A stretch of DNA of 64,000 bases from Caulobacter sp. Root655. Lineage in GTDB: Bacteria; Pseudomonadota; Alphaproteobacteria; Caulobacterales; Caulobacteraceae. Of the stretch, positions 60,789 to 64,000 are shown one piece after another. Position numbers and translations under genes: made by a program. The stretch is taken from the NCBI RefSeq assembly GCF_001427665.1, contig NZ_LMHC01000027.1:216115-280114 (forward strand), in the 5' to 3' direction. The notes under the pieces are model-generated. The model was not told the origin of the DNA and did not search any database. It was given only the letters and a program-made list of their open reading frames with translations. The first letter of the stretch is position 1, and every line of letters begins with the position of its first letter.

Positions 60789-61442
60789 TCACCCCTTCGT
60801 CTGCCGCCCCCGCAGGGCCGTCGACGAGGCGAAGTTCAGCGGGCCGGTCAGGTAGACCCAGGCCGGCGCCGTGGCGTCGGCCAGGATGGCGGCGGCGCTG
60901 GCCGGCCAGCGGGCGTAGGCGAAGCGGCGGGCGGCCGGCGAGGTGCGGGCCTTCAGCGCCGCCCACGGCCGCGAGATCACCGCCACGGGGACCTCGCGCA
61001 TGATCTGGGTCCAGCCGCGCCAGCGGTGGAAGCTGGCCAGGCTGTCGGCCCCCATCACCCAGACGAACTTGACGCCCGGATAGCGGGCCCGCAGCACCCG
61101 CAGGGTGTCGATGGTGTATTGCGAGCCCAGGCGCGTCTCGGCGTCGGAGACGATCATCCCCGCGCCGCGCGCCCAGCGCCGGGCCCCGGCCATGCGCTCG
61201 GCCAGGGGCCGGGTCTCGTGCGCCGACTTCAACGGGTTCTGCGGCGAGACCAGCCAGATCACCCGGTCCAGCTCCAGCCGGCGCAGGGCGGTTTCGGCCA
61301 CGTGGGCATGGCCCTCGTGCGCCGGGTTGAAGCTGCCGCCGAACAGGCCCACGCGCATGCCCGGTTCCAGATGGAAGCCCAGGCGTTGCGCGGCGGGTCT
61401 GCCAGCTTCAGGGACGAGTCTGGCCGGTCCCGCGAACCACAT
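60789..61442 (-). CDS. nadD: Nicotinate-nucleotide adenylyltransferase
   Basis: NAD synthesis enzyme, 217 residues from the ATG at 61440-61442. The nucleotidyltransferase motif is GGSFNPAHEGH (about residues 35-45), and a later VMGADSLASFHRW fits NadD. The start overlaps the 3' end of proA by 35 bases; a shorter version beginning MRVGLFGG at 61358 is possible. Terminal SSTALRGR replaces the usual ISSTxIR motif. Confidence 0.92.
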   Translation of the reverse strand: MWFAGPARLVPEAGRPAAQRLGFHLEPGMRVGLFGGSFNPAHEGHAHVAETALRRLELDRVIWLVSPQNPLKSAHETRPLAERMAGARRWARGAGMIVSDAETRLGSQYTIDTLRVLRARYPGVKFVWVMGADSLASFHRWRGWTQIMREVPVAVISRPWAALKARTSPAARRFAYARWPASAAAILADATAPAWVYLTGPLNFASSTALRGRQTKG

Positions 61443-62682
61443 ATTTGAACGTCGTCAGTTGCTCGGCCCCGACCGGACCGCGGGCATGGAGTTTGTCGGT
61501 GGCGATGCCGATCTCGGCCCCGAAGCCGAATTCGCCGCCGTCGGCGAACTGGGTCGAGGCGTTGACCAGCACGATGGCGCTGTCGACCAGGGCGATGAAC
61601 CGCTCGGCCGCCGCCACGTCCTCGGTGAGGATGGCGTCGGTGTGGCCCGAGCCGTAGGCGGCGATGTGGGCGGCCGCGCCCTCGACGCCGTCGACCACGG
61701 CCACCGAGATGATCGGGGCCAGGTATTCGGTCGTCCAGTCGGCCTCGACGGCGGCCTTCATGGTCGGCTCGATCGACAGGGCCAGGCTGTCGCCGCGCAG
61801 CTCGCAGCCGGCCTTGATCAGGGCGTCGGCGATCGGTGGCAGCAGGGCCTTGGCCCCGGCCCGGTCGACCAGCAGGGTCTCGGCCGAGCCGCAGACCGAC
61901 ACCCGCCGCATCTTGGCGTTCAGCACGATGTCGACGGCCTTCTTCGGGTCGGCGGCGGCGTGGACGAAGACGTGGTTGAGGCCTTCCAGGTGGCCCAGGA
62001 CGGCGACCCGCGCCTCGGCCTGGACCCGCGCGACCAGGCTCTTGCCGCCGCGAGGGATGATCAGGTCGATCGTGCGGTCCAGGCCCGACAGGATGGCGCC
62101 GACCGCGTCGCGGTCCGGGGTGCGGACGATCTGCACGGCGTCGGTCGAGATCCCCGCCGCCTTCAGCCCCTTGGCGATGGCCGCGTGGATGGCGAGGTTG
62201 GAGTTGATGCACTCCGAACCGCCGCGCAGGATCACCGCGTTGCCCGAGCGCACGCACAGGGCTGCGGCGTCGGCGGTGACGTTGGGCCGGCTCTCGAAGA
62301 TCATGGCGATCACGCCGATCGGGGTGCGGACCCGGGCGATGTCCAGGCCGTTGGGCCGCGTCCAGCGGGCGGTCTCGACGCCGATCGGGTCGGGGATGGC
62401 GGCCACCGCCTCGACCCCGGCGGCGACGCCTTCCAGGCGCTCGGCATTGAGCATCAGCCGCTCGACCATCGGCGCGGTCAGGCCGCCGGCCCCGGCCTTT
62501 TCAAGGTCGCGGGCGTTGGCGGCGAGGATGGCGGGGGCGTCGGCGCGGATGGCGGCGGCCATGGCCTTGAGGGCGGCGGTGCGTTGGTCTGGCGTGGCCA
62601 CGCGCAGGGCCTGCGCCCCTTGCCGAGCCGCCTGCCCCATCGCCGTCATCGTCGCCTGCAAGCCCATGCCCGCGTCGTCCAT
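61408..62682 (-). CDS. proA: Gamma-glutamyl phosphate reductase
   Basis: Proline pathway enzyme of 424 residues that reduces glutamyl phosphate with NADPH. The catalytic Cys lies in RRVSVCGSAETLLV, and the cofactor-binding region has IFESRPNVTADAAALCVRSGN. The upstream partner proB is not in the window. It overlaps nadD, forming a proA-nadD run. Confidence 0.95.
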   Translation of the reverse strand: MDDAGMGLQATMTAMGQAARQGAQALRVATPDQRTAALKAMAAAIRADAPAILAANARDLEKAGAGGLTAPMVERLMLNAERLEGVAAGVEAVAAIPDPIGVETARWTRPNGLDIARVRTPIGVIAMIFESRPNVTADAAALCVRSGNAVILRGGSECINSNLAIHAAIAKGLKAAGISTDAVQIVRTPDRDAVGAILSGLDRTIDLIIPRGGKSLVARVQAEARVAVLGHLEGLNHVFVHAAADPKKAVDIVLNAKMRRVSVCGSAETLLVDRAGAKALLPPIADALIKAGCELRGDSLALSIEPTMKAAVEADWTTEYLAPIISVAVVDGVEGAAAHIAAYGSGHTDAILTEDVAAAERFIALVDSAIVLVNASTQFADGGEFGFGAEIGIATDKLHARGPVGAEQLTTFKYVVRGTGQTRP

Positions 62683-62857
62683 CGCTTCATCCGATCCCGG
62701 ATATGCTCAGAGTGAGGCTTACCTAGGCGCTTTGGGGCGTGGGGGGAATGGGGAAAGGGTGGTGGGCGGTGTTAGCGGGGCTGGGGAGGCTGTGTTAACG
62801 TTCGAGTCGAGTGTTGTGTGCTGATGCGTCGGGCGAAGTCACGGTGAGCGAGACTAG

Positions 62858-63790
62858 ATGGCCAAGAGCCTTAAGAGCGCAGGGCATCATTGGTGGCCGG
62901 AAGCACTCTCGAAATCATGGGCCGATGAAGCCGGTATGGCTCATTGCGTAACGTGCGACGGTATACTTATTCCATCGCAGCCAAAAAGCTTTGGAGTTGT
63001 TACGAATGCGAACCGCATCGTATTTGATGGAGGGTCACCATTCTGGAATTCGTCCTTTGAGCATACGTTTGATCGAGCAGATAGTGCTTTTCCAAGCATA
63101 ATTAGTTGGCTAGAGACTCTTACGTCCCCCGTTCAGGCAAGCGACGCACCTATGTGCGAGCGCATCACGCCATTCATCATGGAGAACGACCAAAAAGATC
63201 TTTTGTCCGAATGTTTGGCTTCTCTTATTTCCAGAAGTCCAAATTTTCGAAATCGCATTCGACTGACGACGGAATACTACCGAGGCCGCTTTGGGCTCGT
63301 CGATCCTGCCGCCGACAAGAATCTCATCGCCGCCAACGTGAGCAGGACGCAAGAGGTATTCAGCGAAGCAATTCGAGCGGGAGGTAAGTTTGCCGTTCTG
63401 CTAAGTGGCGAAAGCGAGTTCATTTATGGCGATGGATTCTTGCATAGTTTTTCGACAGCCGATCGCCCACACAGTCCACGCTGCCTAATTCCCCTGACGC
63501 CTAACATAGCAATTTTATATACCCGACCAAATCGCTATCGGAGCTACCCGCAGGCTTTCGTTGTCAATCTGAAGCCGGAAGAAGTGGCTAGCGTGAACTG
63601 GACTGTTCAAGTTTATTCGAAGCGCTTCATTTTCTTTCGCGAAATTTATCCGGTAATCGATGATGCGTTCCGACGGGGCGAGCATCTTGAGGTCGAATAT
63701 CACAAGCATCCTTGGGTCGAAGGCCTGCAAGAGGCCATAGGCAATACGTTCTTCGGGAACGATAGGCAATTTCATCCAATGGGCTTGTAG
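62858..63790 (+). CDS. Unknown low-GC accessory gene, possibly DUF4238-like
   Basis: A 310-residue soluble protein with an N-terminal HHWWPEALSKSW, two cysteines CVTC close by, and a C-terminal half with CLIPLTPNIAILYTRP. The layout (aromatic HHxxP start, later IPLTP strand) recalls the DUF4238 group of unknown proteins, but the match is weak. GC is near 50 percent, far below the surroundings, which suggests recent acquisition. No transposase or tRNA is adjacent; a large inverted repeat follows. Confidence 0.65.
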   Translation: MAKSLKSAGHHWWPEALSKSWADEAGMAHCVTCDGILIPSQPKSFGVVTNANRIVFDGGSPFWNSSFEHTFDRADSAFPSIISWLETLTSPVQASDAPMCERITPFIMENDQKDLLSECLASLISRSPNFRNRIRLTTEYYRGRFGLVDPAADKNLIAANVSRTQEVFSEAIRAGGKFAVLLSGESEFIYGDGFLHSFSTADRPHSPRCLIPLTPNIAILYTRPNRYRSYPQAFVVNLKPEEVASVNWTVQVYSKRFIFFREIYPVIDDAFRRGEHLEVEYHKHPWVEGLQEAIGNTFFGNDRQFHPMGL

Positions 63791-63844
63791 GTGCCCATCC
63801 GCCCCGTCGGATGCGGCCACGCCTTAAAGCCTTGGTGGATCGGA

Positions 63845-63935
63845 GCTCTGGCGTCTGGCCGTGTCAAGGACGGCGCGTCGCGCCGCCGCGACGCGGCCGC
63901 CGGAGGCGGTCCTTGACACGGCCAGACGCCAGAGC
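63845..63935. repeat. Perfect 27-base inverted repeat with imperfect outer arms
   Basis: The arms 63845-63871 and 63909-63935 are perfect reverse complements (starting gctctggcgtctgg), enclosing a GC-rich 37-base centre that is itself partly self-complementary. Similarity continues outward imperfectly (cgccttaaagccttggtgg against ccatcaaggttttgaggcg), giving total arms of roughly 55 bases over about 63820-63962. Possibly a dispersed element or the end of a mobile unit. Confidence 0.75.
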
Positions 63936-64000
63936 AGGCTTGCCATCAAGGTTTTGAGGCGCGGCCTCGCCGCTGGGCGGGCCTTCCTGAACCCTCTCCC

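Overview
This is a high-GC alphaproteobacterial chromosome segment, most probably from Caulobacter or a close Caulobacteraceae relative. The evidence is a compact chvI-chvG-hprK-PTS IIA-HPr operon next to bioB, a flagellin-glycosylation pair of the FlmA/FlmB (PseB/PseC) type, an F1 ATPase operon preceded by a CC_3452-type secreted protein, an 86-residue epsilon subunit, and many intergenic inverted repeats. Genus is inferred from gene order and protein character, not from a search.

Layout. 0-7 kb: partial CYTH protein, biotin synthase, then on the minus strand the envelope-stress two-component system ChvI/ChvG coupled to HPr kinase, EIIA and HPr, with a large unknown gene divergent from it. 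7-11 kb: a lower-GC membrane/coiled-coil gene of unknown function, PseC and PseB, and a small secreted protein. 11-19 kb: housekeeping genes (tadA, an RsuA/RluB-type pseudouridine synthase, a phospholipid cluster of CDP-alcohol phosphatidyltransferase, CdsA and PlsC, a CPBP protease, a TMEM175-type channel, rsmD, tRNA-Ala(CGC), yggT, yggU). 19-26 kb: hybrid histidine kinase, then an accessory-looking stretch with a Vsr endonuclease, a FAD monooxygenase, cysK, an AlbA_2 (Schlafen-like) protein and a C5-cytosine DNA methyltransferase whose 3' two-thirds has clearly lower GC than its 5' end. 26-38 kb: MFS transporter, thiolase, TonB-dependent receptor, a LemA/TPM/TPM cluster, acyl-CoA dehydrogenase, and a Tat-lipoprotein oxidoreductase that looks like a circularly permuted D-amino-acid oxidase.

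38-45 kb: atpH-atpA-[methyltransferase]-atpG-atpD-[small CPxCG protein]-atpC. Two non-ATPase genes are embedded in the operon; the methyltransferase resembles the pseudaminic-acid-associated methylase family and so connects by theme to PseB/PseC at 8-10 kb. 45-56 kb: a rifampicin-monooxygenase-like flavoprotein, two secreted proteins, a guanidine-II (mini-ykkC) riboswitch in front of a Gdx/SugE guanidinium exporter, the convergent glucan glucosyltransferase OpgH whose end lies antisense to gdx, two alpha/beta hydrolases (one with a histone-H1-like tail), rppH, a divergent polysaccharide deacetylase and a DUF1353 protein. 56-63 kb: ctpA, a degenerate-LytM EnvC/LdpF-like factor, rlmH, a free-standing ClpX-type zinc finger, rsfS, nadD and proA. 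The window ends with a low-GC unknown gene and a large perfect inverted repeat.

The items I consider most worth following up are the permuted DAAO-like oxidoreductase, the methylase and zinc-knuckle genes inside the ATP synthase operon, the mosaic methyltransferase/AlbA_2/Vsr neighbourhood, and the riboswitch-gdx/opgH antisense arrangement.
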